A stretch of DNA of 64,000 bases from Agapanthus africanus (lineage: Eukaryota > Streptophyta > Magnoliopsida > Asparagales > Amaryllidaceae), in contig JASDDO010000006.1 of NCBI GenBank assembly GCA_030015575.1, forward strand, positions 324,246,361-324,310,360, given 5' to 3'. The notes below the pieces were generated by a model that ran no database searches, was not told the origin of the DNA, and saw only the letters and a list, made by a program, of their open reading frames with translations. Positions within the stretch are counted from its first letter, which is position 1. Each line of letters opens with the position of its first letter. Below are positions 11,228 through 22,974 of this stretch, piece after piece. Made by a program: the position numbers and the translations under genes.

Positions 11228-14200
11228 ATGGGCGCAAGAATGAGGTCACTGACAATCAACACCGTGAGGAGGGGGCACAGAGCAGGGGACAATGGCGAGT
11301 TAACGAAGGAAGACGGGCAGCCACTAAGTCCAGCGGGGAGAATGTTTCATCAACCCCACTTCAATTGCTACATAATAGTTATTTTGGGGTCGGGGAAAAC
11401 AATCGATGTCGACGCCATCAAGGCTGGGCTGGAACTTACCCTCGTTCGTCACCCCCGCTTCTCTAGCATCTTGGTAAGGTTACTTTTCTGTCCTTCGATT
11501 TTACTGTGTAAAGCAAGGACAATTTTTAATAATCTCTCGATGTTTCAGCATTTCTACATGTTCATACACTAATGGTTCCCCCCTTGCACTTTAATACCCT
11601 AAAGTTCAAAAGTGCATCTTAAGGGCTTACTATCCCTGAGGAGTTCTTCTTTTTCGACCTCTCTTCTTTCCAAAAACTACCTTGTGAAAAAGTCGAATGA
11701 CAGAAATGAGCAATCGAAAGAGGCTTTGAGACGATGTTAAGGGCTTGCTCTCACATGCGAATCTTTTCCGGAATACTCTTAGGTCAGCGTAATTATTTAG
11801 GTTCTCAAAGTGCAGAAATGGTGAAACATTGACGTAATTAGTCAGGCTAAGTTTACTCCTGAACTTTTTTAGTGCGGAATATATATGTAAAAGGATAATC
11901 AATTTTGGCCGACTCGTTTTGAAGTGATGAGACAGTATACTATAGGTTGTTGGCAATACTTTTTGATGCTCCCATGAAATGGTGCTTAGCTAAAGGGGAT
12001 GTTTGTTTGCATGTACACAAACTAGGATAAATTTGTTTGTTTGACATGAAACATGTTGGCAATTCATGTCTAAAAAGATATTAATGATGTGCACCTCTAA
12101 AAAGTTTTAACTTTGGCTGAGGTTGGAAGAAGTTTCGAATTATGCCGACGAACAAAATTTTTGTGTTGGAAATATCTTTCCTTGAAACACAAATTTAGGT
12201 TTGTTTACATGAAGCAAATAGAATTTGGGAAAAAGGATATAATAAAAAGCTCCCGATACTTGTCAGGAACAATTTATTCTAGACCCTGTTGCGGTCTGCG
12301 GTTGAACTATGTATATCAATAACAAATGACATGTGGCTTGTGAAAAAAACAACTTAATTTTAATTAATTCAGCACATATGGTCATACCTTTTTTGGTCTC
12401 CGTATACGAAGGTTAATTACTGCAAAGCTCGTCTAGAATTTCGGAATAAGCGAAGCTTGCTCTTTCCTTGAACAGGTTTCAGACAAGCCCGGGAACAAGA
12501 ACTCTCGATGGGTCCGTACAAAAGTAGTCCTAAACGACCACATCGTAATCCCGACACTAAGCATTCCGCTGCAATCCACCACAGCAGCAGACCAGCTCTT
12601 GGAGGACTATGTATCGTCCCTATCTATCACCGCCCTCCCTATATCCCGCCCCTTGTGGGACCTACACCTCATAAACATGCGCACGTCCAAATCAGAAGCC
12701 ACCGGAATTCTCCGCATGCATCACTCCCTTGGTGATGGCATCTCTTTAATGTCACTCCTCCTCGCTTGCACCCGAAAAGTATCCGACCCGAGCTCAGTCC
12801 CAACCCTTCCGACGGCAAAACCACAAAAGGGAGGGTATTTTTGGAAACGGCGTGGGGGGAGGTTGTGGAGGGCGGCGGTTTGGATTTGGGTGGTGGTGAT
12901 GCATGTAAGGAATACATTGGTTGGTATGATTGTTTTTGTGGCGACGTCGCTTTGGTTGAGGGATAGTGAGACGGCATTGAAAGGGGTGGAGGGGGTCGAG
13001 TTTCGTAGGAAGCGGTTTGTTCATAGGACTTTGAGCTTGGATGATCTCAAGGTTATCAAGAATGCTCTTGGATGTGTAAGTATCGAGGTCGATCTCCTTT
13101 CGTAATTATCTTATTAGAACTAACATCAAACTTAAAGCAATCTTATAAACATGTATTTGTTCTCTATTCAGATGGCTGACAAGAAATGAATTATACGCTC
13201 CGTAACTATTGGAAATGATTTGGGGGTAAATGTGATGGATAGGTTAACCCTTTCTCATCATCTCTTTATATATATGTAACTACTTATTACAAATATACCC
13301 TTCATCATAACCTCATCACAACCATCTATTACATTATTTATTCTAACACTTCCCTTAAGTTGGAGCATATACATCACATGCCCAACTTATCACAAATAAA
13401 ATGCACACGTGATCTCCCATGAAATTTAGTGAACAAATCGGTAAGTTGGTTCAACGAACCCAAATGAATTGTATTAATGACTCCATCCTCATCCTTTTCA
13501 CGAACGAAGTGACAATCAACTTCAATATATTTTGTTCGTTCATGAAAAACGGGGTTGTTCGCAATATTAATCGCAGCCTTGTTATCACAGTATAGCTTCA
13601 TAGGTGAAGTAGGACCATATTCAAGCTCTGTAAGTAAAAATTCAATCCACACCAACCCACTTGTGGTGTTTGCCATGGTTCTATACTATGATTCTGCACT
13701 GGATCAAGAGACCACATTTTGTTTTTTTACTTTTCTAAGAAACTAAATTTCCTCCAACAAACACACAGAAACCATTGGTCATCCTCCTATCATCGAGAGA
13801 CTCTGCCCAATCTGCATCTATGAAGCCTGTGGGCTTGGAATGCCCATGATTCTTAGAGACGATACCTTTCCCAGGGGCACCCTTTAGGTACCTCAAGATA
13901 CGGAGAACTGCATGAAGGTGAGCCTCACGAAGATATAAACTGACTCGCCACGCTAACCGGGAAGGCTATATTATGACGAGTGACGGTCAGGTAGTTAAGT
14001 TTACCAACTAACCTCCTGTACCGTTCTGGATCAGGAATAGGCTCCCCCTGACCCATAAAGAATTTCACATTTGGATCCATAGGGGAATCGATAGGCCTAT
14101 AAGCAGACATACCAGTCTCTAAAACCATATCAAGCACATATTTTCGCTGAGTGGTGAAAGTCCCTTCTTTCGGTGATCTCGATACCTCAATATCTAGAAA

Positions 14201-17200
14201 GTATTTCAACTCCCCTAGGTCTTTGGTGCAGAACTATTTCTGAAGATGAGCCTTCAAATCAGAAATTCTTCTCTCATCATCTCCTATAATAACAATGTCA
14301 TCCACATAGACGACCATAAGGATCCTCTTTTCATCACGATGTCGATAGAAAACAAAGTGATCACTATCAGACCTTCGTAAACCAAAGGTCCTAACGAACA
14401 TCTGTCAGTTTCCCAAACCATACACGTGAAGACTGTTTGAGGCCATACAACGACCTCTTGAGCTTGCAAACAAGCCCAGACCCCTCCTCCCGAGCAACAA
14501 AGCCTGGCGGTTGCTCCATATATATTTCCTCCTGCAAGGTGCAATGTAGAAATGCATTTTTCACATCAAGCTGATGTAAAGGCCAATGATAGGTGGCAGC
14601 CAGTAATAAAAATATACGAATTGAGGTCATCTTTGCCACAAGAGAGAAAGTTTCATCATAATCAATTCCGTAGGTCCGTGAATATCCTTTTGCCACTAAG
14701 AGAGCTTTGAGCCAAGCAAGTGAGCCATCAGGATTCAGCTTCATAATATATACCCACCGACAACCGACTGCGCGCTTTCCAATTGGAAGACGAGTAAGAT
14801 CCTACATGCCATTAAGGCGTAAAGCAAGCATTTCCTCATCCATAGCTCTCTTCCAAGCAGGATGAATCAGGACATCAGATACTGAACTAGGAAGAGAATA
14901 AGAATCCAAGGATGAAATAAATACACGATAGGAAGACGTCAATCGTGCATAGGTTACATAATCACTGGTGGGATATTGAGGAATTATAGTTCGAGTGTCT
15001 TTCCTGAGAGCAATTGGAACATCTAACTCGGAGGGATCTGGATCTAGAACCAGAGGGGTGACCGGAGGCGTTAAAGCTGGAGGTTGTTGTACCCATCGGG
15101 TGTACACCTGAGTAATTTGTTCTCGCATTAACTCCTTGGTTTTATCCACAGAAAATTTAGTAGGAACAGGAGTAGGTGGGGTAGCCAAAACATCAAGTTC
15201 ATCAATAGAAAATCCTCTCGAACAAAAGGAGAGGAATAGGTGGAAGAAAAATATAGAGTGTTTTCATGAAAAGTAACATCTGCAGATATGAACACCCTTT
15301 CTAACTCCCGATCATAACACATATACCTTTTTTTATCCTTAGAATATCCTAGAAATATGCATCAAATAGATTTTGGATCAAGTTTGGATTTCCCGGGGCG
15401 ATGATTATAAACAAAGCAGGTGTAACCAAACACTTTAGAAGATAGAGAAAAGAGCGAATTAGAAGGAAACATGACAGTATACGGTATCTGTCCCCTCAAA
15501 ATAGAACTTGGCATGCGATTAATCAGCATGCAATAAGAGTGGTATTGTCCCAAAAACATTTTGGAACCTGCATATGAATCAACAACGTACGTGTAATTTC
15601 TAACAAATGTCTATTCTTTCTCTCGGATACCCAATTCTATTGAGGGGTGTAAGGACATGAAGACTGATGAACAATACCAAAAGAGTCTAAGAATTGCCGA
15701 AAATCTGAACTGAAGTATTCTTTGGCATTGTCAGTTCGTAAAATTTTAAAAGTCGTATCAAATTGATTTTTAATCTCAGCAACAAAAGATTTAAATACAA
15801 TGAATACTTCATCTCTAGATTTTAGCAAATACAATCATTTCACTCTAGAAAAGTCATCAATAAAATCTACAAAATAACAATATTCATGATTTGATACAAT
15901 AGGATACAAACTCCAAATATTAAAACAAATCGGTGGCCCTATTGTTAACTCTAGGAGGATAAGAAACACAATGATACTTTCCAATCTTATAAGATGCATA
16001 ATCAAGAGAAAATATATGGCTAAGAGAAGATACAAGAAACTTTCTTAAGTTTCTTTAAACATAGATGGCCTAATCCACTGTGAACCTCAAGAGGAGCTGT
16101 AGACGTAGAACAAGCTGTAGGTGTGCTCCCATCAAACTAGTATAAATCTCCACGCTCATGTCCTGAATTAATCACCTCCCTCGTCTCCAGGTCTTGCATA
16201 ATACAACCAGAAAGAGAATATTACCAAACATTTCAAAGAGTGCACAAGTTGACTAACGAATAATAAACCGAACAGAAATGTCGGTACATAAAGAACGGAA
16301 AATACAGACAGGGATAGAGTATGACGAGTGGATCCAACACCTTTCACTTTAGATATGAAACCATTGGCTACTGTGATAGGACTACCATATGAAGTGGAAG
16401 ATAATGAAGTGAGCATACCCGACTTTCCAGTCATATGATTTGATACACCTGAATCTATGATCTAGGATGTAGGAGATGCTACAAAGATAAAACAGCTATT
16501 ACCTTTATCCTTGGCCATAACAAATGCAACCTGTGATGATGATAATATAAAGCCCTCCTGAGAGAAGACCTCGCAGCTGTGATAACTCCTCCTCGGTAAG
16601 GCTCTCGAGTATGGTCATAGAGGCAGATGTAGAAATTGATGACACTGAATCAAATATAGAAACTTTGGCCGTAGGTCGAAACTCAGGGTGGAGAGTATAG
16701 CAATACTCTTGAGTGTGGTTAGATATCTCACAATGAGTACAAAATTTATCACCTCTCCTCCTACCGACCACTAAGAGCCTCCTCGACCTCCACGGTCACG
16801 ATGCCCTGTCCTCTTTCTCCACCCAAAGGTATATGAGGGGCAAGAGCTGATCTATCATCAATGGCTTTCATTGAAGTCTCCGAAACACCATTAGTCATAG
16901 TAGATGCAAATGCAGAATGTCTTTACAAGTATCGGCAAGAGTAGGAACATGCAAGTCTCCCAAAATTTGTTGACAAATAGTCAAGAATTCTGGACCAATA
17001 GACCTCAAGAATGTCATCACCATCATCTACTCATATTTCCTTCTCTCATTGACGTGAACTGCAAGAGAGAAAATGAAGAGTAACTCAGTCTCTAGTCGCT
17101 TGAGTTCACCATACATAGCAGATATAGATCGACCTTTACGCTACAACTCGTGAAGAGACTCAACGATGTCAAATACTCGATTAGCACTTTCCTTCCCATC

Positions 17201-19736
17201 GTAGGACCCTTACAAATATGCCCAAATAGAATAAGCGTTGTTATATTTATACACCACCTCGACGATCTCATCTTCCATCGCCTCAGTAATCAATCGATGC
17301 AACATTGCATCCTTCGAAATCCACTCATCAGTGGGAGATAAGAGAGACTCCTCAGTTATATGCTTCATCAACATTCACTCCTTCATAAACATTTCAACAG
17401 TCTGCATCCATCGAGAGTAATTCGTTCCATTCAATCGAATACGGGTAATATGAGTAGGAATCATGTGGGAATTGTAGACTTCTTTCTCCCTTAAGGAGGT
17501 GCCGGAACTATTCGGAATCGGCCATCGAAAACAGAAAACAACAACTACTAGCAACCCCACAAACTCACAAACTCTGTGAGTCAACAACCACAAACACCTC
17601 GAAGGGTGATAGCAACACAAAATAAAAAATCACCAACAACTAACTAGCACCTCAAAGTTGGTACTAAACAACCATCGATTTTGATAAGATCTAGCACGAT
17701 CACAAGCTTCGACCCATTCACTAACAATAACGACATCGTCCTAGATATCATTAATCAAAGAGATATTAGGTTTCGCCTTATATTGATGGTACCTTTGGTT
17801 TGAAGGGAGCTTCACCGATAAATGGTGATCAAAGGTTTCAAATCCAGCGATGAGGAATCAATCTTGTTTCAGATCCAGCGAGCAAATCATGGCATCAATG
17901 AAAGACTTGCATAAATAAAAAAAGGAACCCTTTTCCGTAGATGAGCGAATCACGGCATCAATACCACGAGCGAATTGAACAAGGGATCGATCTCAGTAAG
18001 GGAATCGATCTCTGTAAGCGATGCGAGTCGAGCGAGCGATGCGATCTCTATGAGGGATCGATCTCAGTGATGCGAGTCGAGGGAATCGAGCAAGGGAAGA
18101 GCGATGATTTCAGCGAGGAGCTTCTAACGGCGATGATGCGAGCGAGGGTTTCGATTGATGAGAGATGCGAGGGATTTGGCGAGCAACGGCGGCGGCGGTG
18201 AGGTGATGGTGGGATGAGATGAGAGATGGGTCTATGGCTCTGATACCATATTGGAAATGATCTTAGGGTAAATGTGATGGATAGATTAACCCTTTCTCAT
18301 CATCTTTTTATATATATACGACTGCTTATTATAAATATACCATTCATCACAACTTCATCACAACCGTCCATTATATTATTTATTCTAACAGTAACCAAAT
18401 TACATGCGCGCACGCACACACATAGAGAGAAAGGAGAGGAGAGAGTACGCGCTCTCTCTCGTGCCTTATTCGAGTTCTCTATCTTATTTCTAATACTACT
18501 ATTACAAAATTGATAATAGACCATAAATGACGTGTTGCTGGGGATGACGTCGGCGGGGCTTTCTCGTTATCTCAATAGGAGGTATGGTGATATCACTAGA
18601 GGCAAGAAGAAAGAGATCAACCTTCCATCAAATATCCGGCTCAGAACAACTCTTATCGTCAACATTCGTCCGGTTGCAGGAATTCCCGTAAGCAAAGTCA
18701 ATTAGTAAACCTTTTATTCCTTTTCCAACCGGAAAAATTTAGGTTGTTTTTTTGTTGTTAATGTAGGAAATGGCTGAGATGATGAAGGCCGATAGCAGCA
18801 CAACGTGGGGAAATTGGCTCGGCTACGTTATCGTTCCGATTCCATTGATGATATGTGATGACACTGTAGATTACGTACTTAAGGGGATCAAAATTGCCGA
18901 AAAGAAGAGGAAATCTTTTGAGGCAATCTTAACTTACATTATTGGTTGTCTCAGTATCAAAATTCTCGGAATTAAGGTATATCCGGAAAAAAAAAACTAA
19001 AAAAACTGTTCTATTCATTTTTCTCATGAATAAATTCCTGATGGCAGGTTGCGGCGGCCCTTTGTCATAGACTGCTCCGTAACACGACAGTGTTGCTGTC
19101 GAATGTTGTAGGGGCATGCGACGAAGTAGGGTTTTGCGGCCATTCTCTTGTTTATCTTGCCGCCAGTGTCTATGGGCACCCACAAGTAAGTAGATTCCCC
19201 TCATATGGATATATTTGTATAAAATATATAAATTTTAACCTTCAATCCTCATGCAATGTTATAGTTTTGGTGTGGCGACGGAAACTTTAAGCATGAAATC
19301 ATATTACATCAATCCTTACCATATATAACTTCATAATTTTATTGCGGCAGCAGGGATTTTAAGATGTCGTTGAAGTTCAATTTCTCTACTATCATCTTAA
19401 AGTCTCCGCCAGCACACCAGACTCTGAATTTATGATGAGGGTTTAGGGTATTCCATGACACATCATGATTAGCATTTTTTCAAGGTTTGAGATTATATAG
19501 GATAACGGAATATTTTCTAGGTTTATTTTGTGCCTCAATAGTCTGATGACTCATGACTTTTTGTTTGTTGAGAATGTTTACAGGCTGTTACATTTCACTT
19601 TCAGAGTTACATGAACAAGATGGAGATGATGCTTGCAGTGGACGAGCTTACAGTTCCTGATCCTCATCGGCTTATCGAAGACTTTGCCGAATCTCTCAAA
19701 CTCATTAAAGATGCAATTGTTGCGAGATCATCTTAA
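11228..19736 (+). CDS. Wax ester synthase/diacylglycerol acyltransferase, WSD1-like (six exons)
   Basis: The predicted product joins acyl-CoA to a fatty alcohol or diacylglycerol (wax or storage lipid synthesis, endoplasmic reticulum in characterised plant WSDs). Exons: 11228-11473, 12476-13075, 18520-18687, 18767-18976, 19048-19185, 19584-19736. All introns are GT-AG, all junctions are in phase 0, and the product is 504 residues, normal for the family. Motifs: PLWD (141-144), acyltransferase active-site HHSLGDG (164-170), a hydrophobic segment at about 215-243 where plant WSDs carry a membrane helix, TINDVLLG (283-290), SNVVG (426-430; the usual following P is A here), HFQSYMNKM near the end. 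The start follows a TATA box by 47 bp. A complete Copia element sits in intron 2 (5.4 kb), yet the frame is undisturbed. A last-exon paralogue lies upstream. The family call is firm; the substrate is not predictable. Confidence 0.93.
11474..12475 (+). other. Intron 1 of the WSD gene
   Basis: A 1.0 kb AT-rich intron with donor GTAAGG and acceptor TTGAACAG. The 11630-11956 stretch is open on the reverse strand for 108 codons but has no recognisable domain and no coding-like composition. It may be an old repeat. Two loosely similar TTTGTTTGCATG/TTTGTTTACATG words lie at about 12003 and 12200. Nothing else is seen. Confidence 0.7.
13207..13348 (-). repeat. 3' LTR of the intronic Copia
   Basis: 142 bp, beginning TATTGGAAATGAT and ending TTATTCTAACA on the forward strand (reverse-strand TGTTAGAATAA start). 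Directly to its right is the purine tract on the reverse strand (CTTAAGGGAAG), the polypurine primer site. Confidence 0.93.
18236..18248 (-). promoter_or_regulatory. Primer-binding site of the intronic Copia (initiator-Met tRNA)
   Basis: Reverse-strand TGGTATCAGAGCC, the standard plant Copia primer site, complementary to the 3' end of initiator methionine tRNA. It lies directly inside the 5' LTR. Confidence 0.93.
18249..18390 (-). repeat. 5' LTR of the intronic Copia
   Basis: 142 bp and the same ends as the 3' LTR. It is followed on the right by GTAAC, the target duplication. On its left lies the primer-binding site. Confidence 0.93.
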
Positions 19737-19805
19737 GGAAAGAGCCTATTGCTGTTAGATTGTTGTAAATTTACAGTTGTAAGTTTATAGAACTTCAAAT
19801 ATATC

Positions 19806-19811
19806 AATAAA
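19806..19811 (+). terminator. Likely polyadenylation signal of the WSD gene
   Basis: AATAAA occurs 70 bp after the WSD stop codon, in an AT-rich 3' flank. It is the nearest canonical signal. Confidence 0.5.
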
Positions 19812-20247
19812 AAGTAACAAGATAGAAAAAGATTATACATGTTCGATGAACGATACCAATTGTTTTTATATAATGTAATGATATATATGATGATTAGTAT
19901 ATAGAATGATATTTCTAGCGATAAGTAGTCATCCACATTATTTGAGATCCTCAAGTGGAGTTGTTGATGATTTGTATCCCACTTGCAGCCCACATTACAT
20001 ATTATATTTGATGTGAGGCGTAAATAAAACACTAGCTGCTTCATATGTTGCTTTGAATAATTTTTTTTCCTTCCTTTTTTTCCTTTTTAAAAATGTTTGC
20101 TTCGAATAATTAATATGAGTACATAACCTAATCCTCTCAATCTTTATCCTAGTCCTAGTTAGGAAAGTCAAGCTGCGTAGTGCTTGTAGCCTGAAACATC
20201 TGGATCAGAGCTATTAATTGATTAAGGAAACAAAGTGAACGTTATTA

Positions 20248-20613
20248 GGCTAAATTGTCCGCAAAAAAAATGGCAAAGTTTTCCGCTGTGGACAAAAACC
20301 CCTTGCCCAATGAATATAATTAAAAACCCCTCGAAAAGGTTTTTGTTGTCAAAAACTCCATGTATGCAATTCTTGTATAGTTGCCTGCAATATCTAGTTT
20401 TCTGCACTATGTATGCATTTAACTGACATATCTATATAGTTTTTTGTATTGTATGCGCTAACTAGATATTGCAGACGGCTATACATATATTGCAGGCAAG
20501 GGGTTTTTGACAGCTGAAAACTTTTTGAGAAGGTTTTTGAGGAGATTTTTTGGCAAGGGTTTTTAGACGGTGGAAAATTTTGCGTAGGGTTTTTTTTATG
20601 TGACAATTTACCC
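20248..20613. mobile_element. Foldback MITE-like element with GGGTAAATTGTC ends
   Basis: 366 bp. The ends GGCTAAATTGTC and (reverse complement) GGGTAAATTGTC are terminal inverted repeats. Both ends are flanked by TTATTA (20242-20247 and 20614-20619), a likely target duplication. Subterminal inverted copies of AAAACCCCTTGCC follow, and short GCAATATCTAGTT-type inverted copies lie in the middle, so the whole element can fold on itself. There is no coding capacity. The superfamily is uncertain; MULE or hAT type are both possible. Confidence 0.7.
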
Positions 20614-20867
20614 TTATTATTATTGTAAGTAAACACTGTTATACAATGAGGATTCCCACATGCATCATCAGAAGGTTAACTAAAAGGACAGTTTACCTGC
20701 TTCCATTCCTTAAAGTTGCTAACTTTGGACTAATTATATACCTGAGTTATAAAAGGTTAATTGTCTAAAAACATTTGATATTTTAAAAATGGTAGGAACC
20801 TGTTCAAAATCTTTATGGAAAAAAGCCCTGGACCGAATTTAATTTAGACATTTATTCTCTCCAACTA

Positions 20868-20930
20868 TTTAGATATTACATGCAACTGCTTAGATATTAC
20901 ATGTAACTTTTTAGATATTACATGCAACTG
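20868..20930 (+). repeat. Three-copy short tandem repeat
   Basis: TTAGATATTACATGCAACT or a one-base variant is repeated three times with a period of about 21-22 bp. Confidence 0.8.
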
Positions 20931-20944
20931 GTATAAGAAAAATG

Positions 20945-21095
20945 CTTAACCTACCGGGCTTGAAATCTTCCACAATCTACCCAAGAGACAAAAACCATGG
21001 GCCCACTTATTTAACACTGGTATCTAGGTGTTATTGATCCCACCATTTTGTATCTTGGGTGAATTGTGGTACGATTTCAAGCTCGGTAGGTAAAG
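20945..21095. mobile_element. Short foldback element with ~45-bp inverted ends
   Basis: About 150 bp. The left arm contains CCTACCGGGCTTGAAATC, and the right arm, reverse complemented, contains CCTACCGAGCTTGAAATC. Pairing continues inward through CACAATCTACCCAAGAGAC / CACAATTCACCCAAGATAC. The centre is about 50 bp. A non-autonomous DNA element is the simplest reading; a target duplication is not clear. Confidence 0.6.
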
Positions 21096-22295
21096 TATTA
21101 CTCCTAGTATAAAGTAAGTTTTAATTGGGCCCAGGGTTTTTTTACCAAGAGCAAAAGCCCAAGTTTGAAGCAGGGCCGGGAACGTTTTGGGCAATTTACC
21201 CCGAAAAAAGGAGAAAATGTTTTACCTCTAATTGCATGTAAATGACCCCACCTTCATATATTTCACTGTTGTCTCACCTAACGATATAGACCAGTCTCTT
21301 AAGTTTTATGTAGGATTAAAAACAGAAGGGTCCAACTAACTAGTTGCAGGGTGGCCCATTTTGCTGCACCAAAATAAGATGCTTTCAGTTGGTATGACCA
21401 CTTTCACTCTTGGGAAGAATGCGGGGTTTGAATCTTAGGAACACGGGAGGGGAAGCGGCCACAAATCAACGGTTTTTTAGCAAATTCGTGGGTGTCCTGA
21501 GTGCATATGTGTTTCGTGTGCTTGTGTGTGATGAGTGAGTATTGTTTGTGTTGTATTCATAGGTTTGTGTGCTCGTGTGGTTTGTGTGCTTAGAGGCAAG
21601 TTCGGAAAAAAGAGTACAGAAAAAAAAAAGAGGTTTCATATTTTTCTTTGTAATAAACTTGGTCTATTGCTAGCTCAAGGGGCAAATCATGTGATGATTG
21701 CAGATTCTTTTACCAGGGATTTGCCACCGACACTATCAAACCGTAGTTCCTTTGCTTTTGCATTCTCACAGTCAATCCACTTTTGAGATGAGAAATAATT
21801 CCGTGCCTCCATTAGAAACAACAATATGAATACCGCAGAAGTATAAAAGCCGAACTTCCATACCGAAAGCAAATTCAAAAACAAATTGAGCTCCAATGTC
21901 CGAAAAGTATACTCATTCGACATCAACGAAACATCATTCTCACTTCACACGACGGGCATTTCCTCGAATGTTCCCAGATATAGACAATCAAGATTTAATA
22001 TGCAATCGGTAAAATTAATAAAAAAGCTAAATTTCACTAGAAAATCATGACTCGTATCGCTGTAAAGATAAACATCTTGGACTTCATACATTGTAAACAA
22101 ACGCCAACGACTTTGTCAGCTCTACATTGTTCAGTTCTATGTCACATGTTGTTTTCCAGCTTATTCTTCAGTTTGATACCATACAAACACTTTCAACCCA
22201 AAAAGACTTGTTCTACTAAATTTTAAAAACGCCCATAATTCCTGGTCATTATTTAGAATTCACAAAAAAGGAGAAATATGGCATGCATTAAAAAA

Positions 22296-22580
22296 GGGGT
22301 AAATTGTCAAAAACACTCCCGGTAGGCTTTACAACTGACAAAACCCTGGTCTCAAAGCGGTTGTCAAAAAGCCCTTGGAAAATTTTCTTGCAATATATGT
22401 GTAGTTGTTTGCTATATCTAATTAACTCATATATATCGCAGACAACTGCATATATGTCGCTCGTAACATCATACATACGTATAAAAATTAGATACAAGAG
22501 ACAATTAAACAGATGTTGCATACAAAGATTTTTTTCTCACCTAAAACTTTTTCAAGGGCTTTGGACAACCACTGGATGGC
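22296..22580. mobile_element. Second MITE-like foldback with a GGGGTAAATTGTC end
   Basis: The left end GGGGTAAATTGTCAAAAAC shares the terminal repeat of the element at 20248. Inside, GCGGTTGTCAAAAAGCCCTT (from about 22358) pairs with a reverse-complement stretch near 22550-22572 (AAGGGCTTTGGACAACCAC). The right terminal repeat is not recognisable, so this copy is probably decayed. Confidence 0.5.
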
Positions 22581-22595
22581 CAACAGCTGCAATGT

Positions 22596-22727
22596 ATGTG
22601 AGAGAGAGAGAGAGAGGAGGAGCAGCAGCAGCAGCTCTATTGGTAAAACCTCCAAAAAGATGAGTCTCTTCAGATACAAGCAAACACCAACGTCTCAACT
22701 ACCGCCTTCCCTTTTTTCCTCCCCAAC

Positions 22728-22758
<31 letters not shown>

Positions 22759-22790
22759 GCACACACTCAGATCTCTCTCTCCCTCTAAAA
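22596..22790 (+). repeat. GA, CAG and CT/CA microsatellites upstream of the b561/DOMON-like gene
   Basis: (GA)n at about 22598-22615, (AGC)n at 22619-22635 and a CT run passing into CA at 22726-22766, ending 44 bp before the start codon. Pyrimidine-rich tracts of this kind are common in plant 5' leaders and core promoters. Confidence 0.75.
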
Positions 22791-22809
22791 AACTTAGCTT
22801 TTTTCGCCA

Positions 22810-22974
22810 ATGTCTCTTGCTGTTCTCTCTCCTCTCCTCATTCTCGCTGCATTGATCTCAGTCGTCGGTTCCCAAATCGACGGCTGCGGCGTGGATCCAA
22901 GCGCGGTGCTACCTCCTGCGTTCAACACTTCTGTGCTCACATGCCGCCCTGTTTGGAACAATTTCATCCTCAGG
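22810..22974 (+). CDS. Exon 1 of a probable cytochrome b561/DOMON domain protein
   Basis: 55 codons: a clear signal peptide (MSLAVLSPLLILAALISVVG), then SQIDGCGVDPSAVLPPAFNT and SVLTCRPVWNNFILR. From memory this resembles the start of plant cytochrome b561 and DOMON proteins such as At3g61750, where two early cysteines precede a W..(N)(Y/F)ILR stretch at the start of the DOMON domain. A donor site GTAATG follows codon 55 in phase 0. Known family members are membrane proteins that pass electrons from ascorbate, with an extracellular DOMON domain followed by a b561 core. None of the later exons is seen in the window. Either intron 1 is more than 41 kb and filled with retrotransposons, or the gene is truncated. 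The reading frame continuing past 22974 is intron. Confidence 0.55.

Larger units (their letters stand above)
13207..18390 (-). mobile_element. Complete but decayed Copia element (Ale/Retrofit-like) in WSD intron 2
   Basis: The element is 5184 bp, flanked by GTAAC on both sides (13202-13206 and 18391-18395), a perfect 5-bp target duplication. The LTRs are 142 bp each. Parts on the reverse strand, right to left: primer site for initiator-Met tRNA (18236-18248), leader, gag region (about 17600-16500, with a zinc-knuckle-like stretch FCTHCEISNHTQEYC), integrase (about 16200-15600), reverse transcriptase (about 14800-14000, with VKNAFLHCTLQEEIYMEQPP), RNase H (about 13700-13400, YCDNKAAINIANNPVFHERT). 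By eye the two LTRs differ at about 16 of 142 sites (11%), mostly transitions. At commonly used plant LTR rates this suggests an age of several million years. The element is broken, with roughly ten or more breaks. Confidence 0.92.
19812..22590. other. Intergenic region between the WSD and b561/DOMON-like genes
   Basis: About 2.8 kb with no convincing gene. It holds two or three foldback MITE-like elements and a short tandem repeat, listed separately, and a GT-rich stretch at about 21480-21600. A 79-codon reverse-strand open frame at 21687-21926 has a hydrophobic middle but no domain that I recognise. Confidence 0.6.

Noticed and set aside
13374-17620. Copia open frames as host reverse transcriptase or integrase-like genes
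   Set aside because: Bounded by 142-bp LTRs, a tRNA primer site and a target duplication; a retrotransposon fossil in an intron.
21687-21926. 79-codon reverse-strand frame with a hydrophobic segment
   Set aside because: No recognisable domain, no exon partners or clear splice sites around it, and AT-rich non-coding composition.
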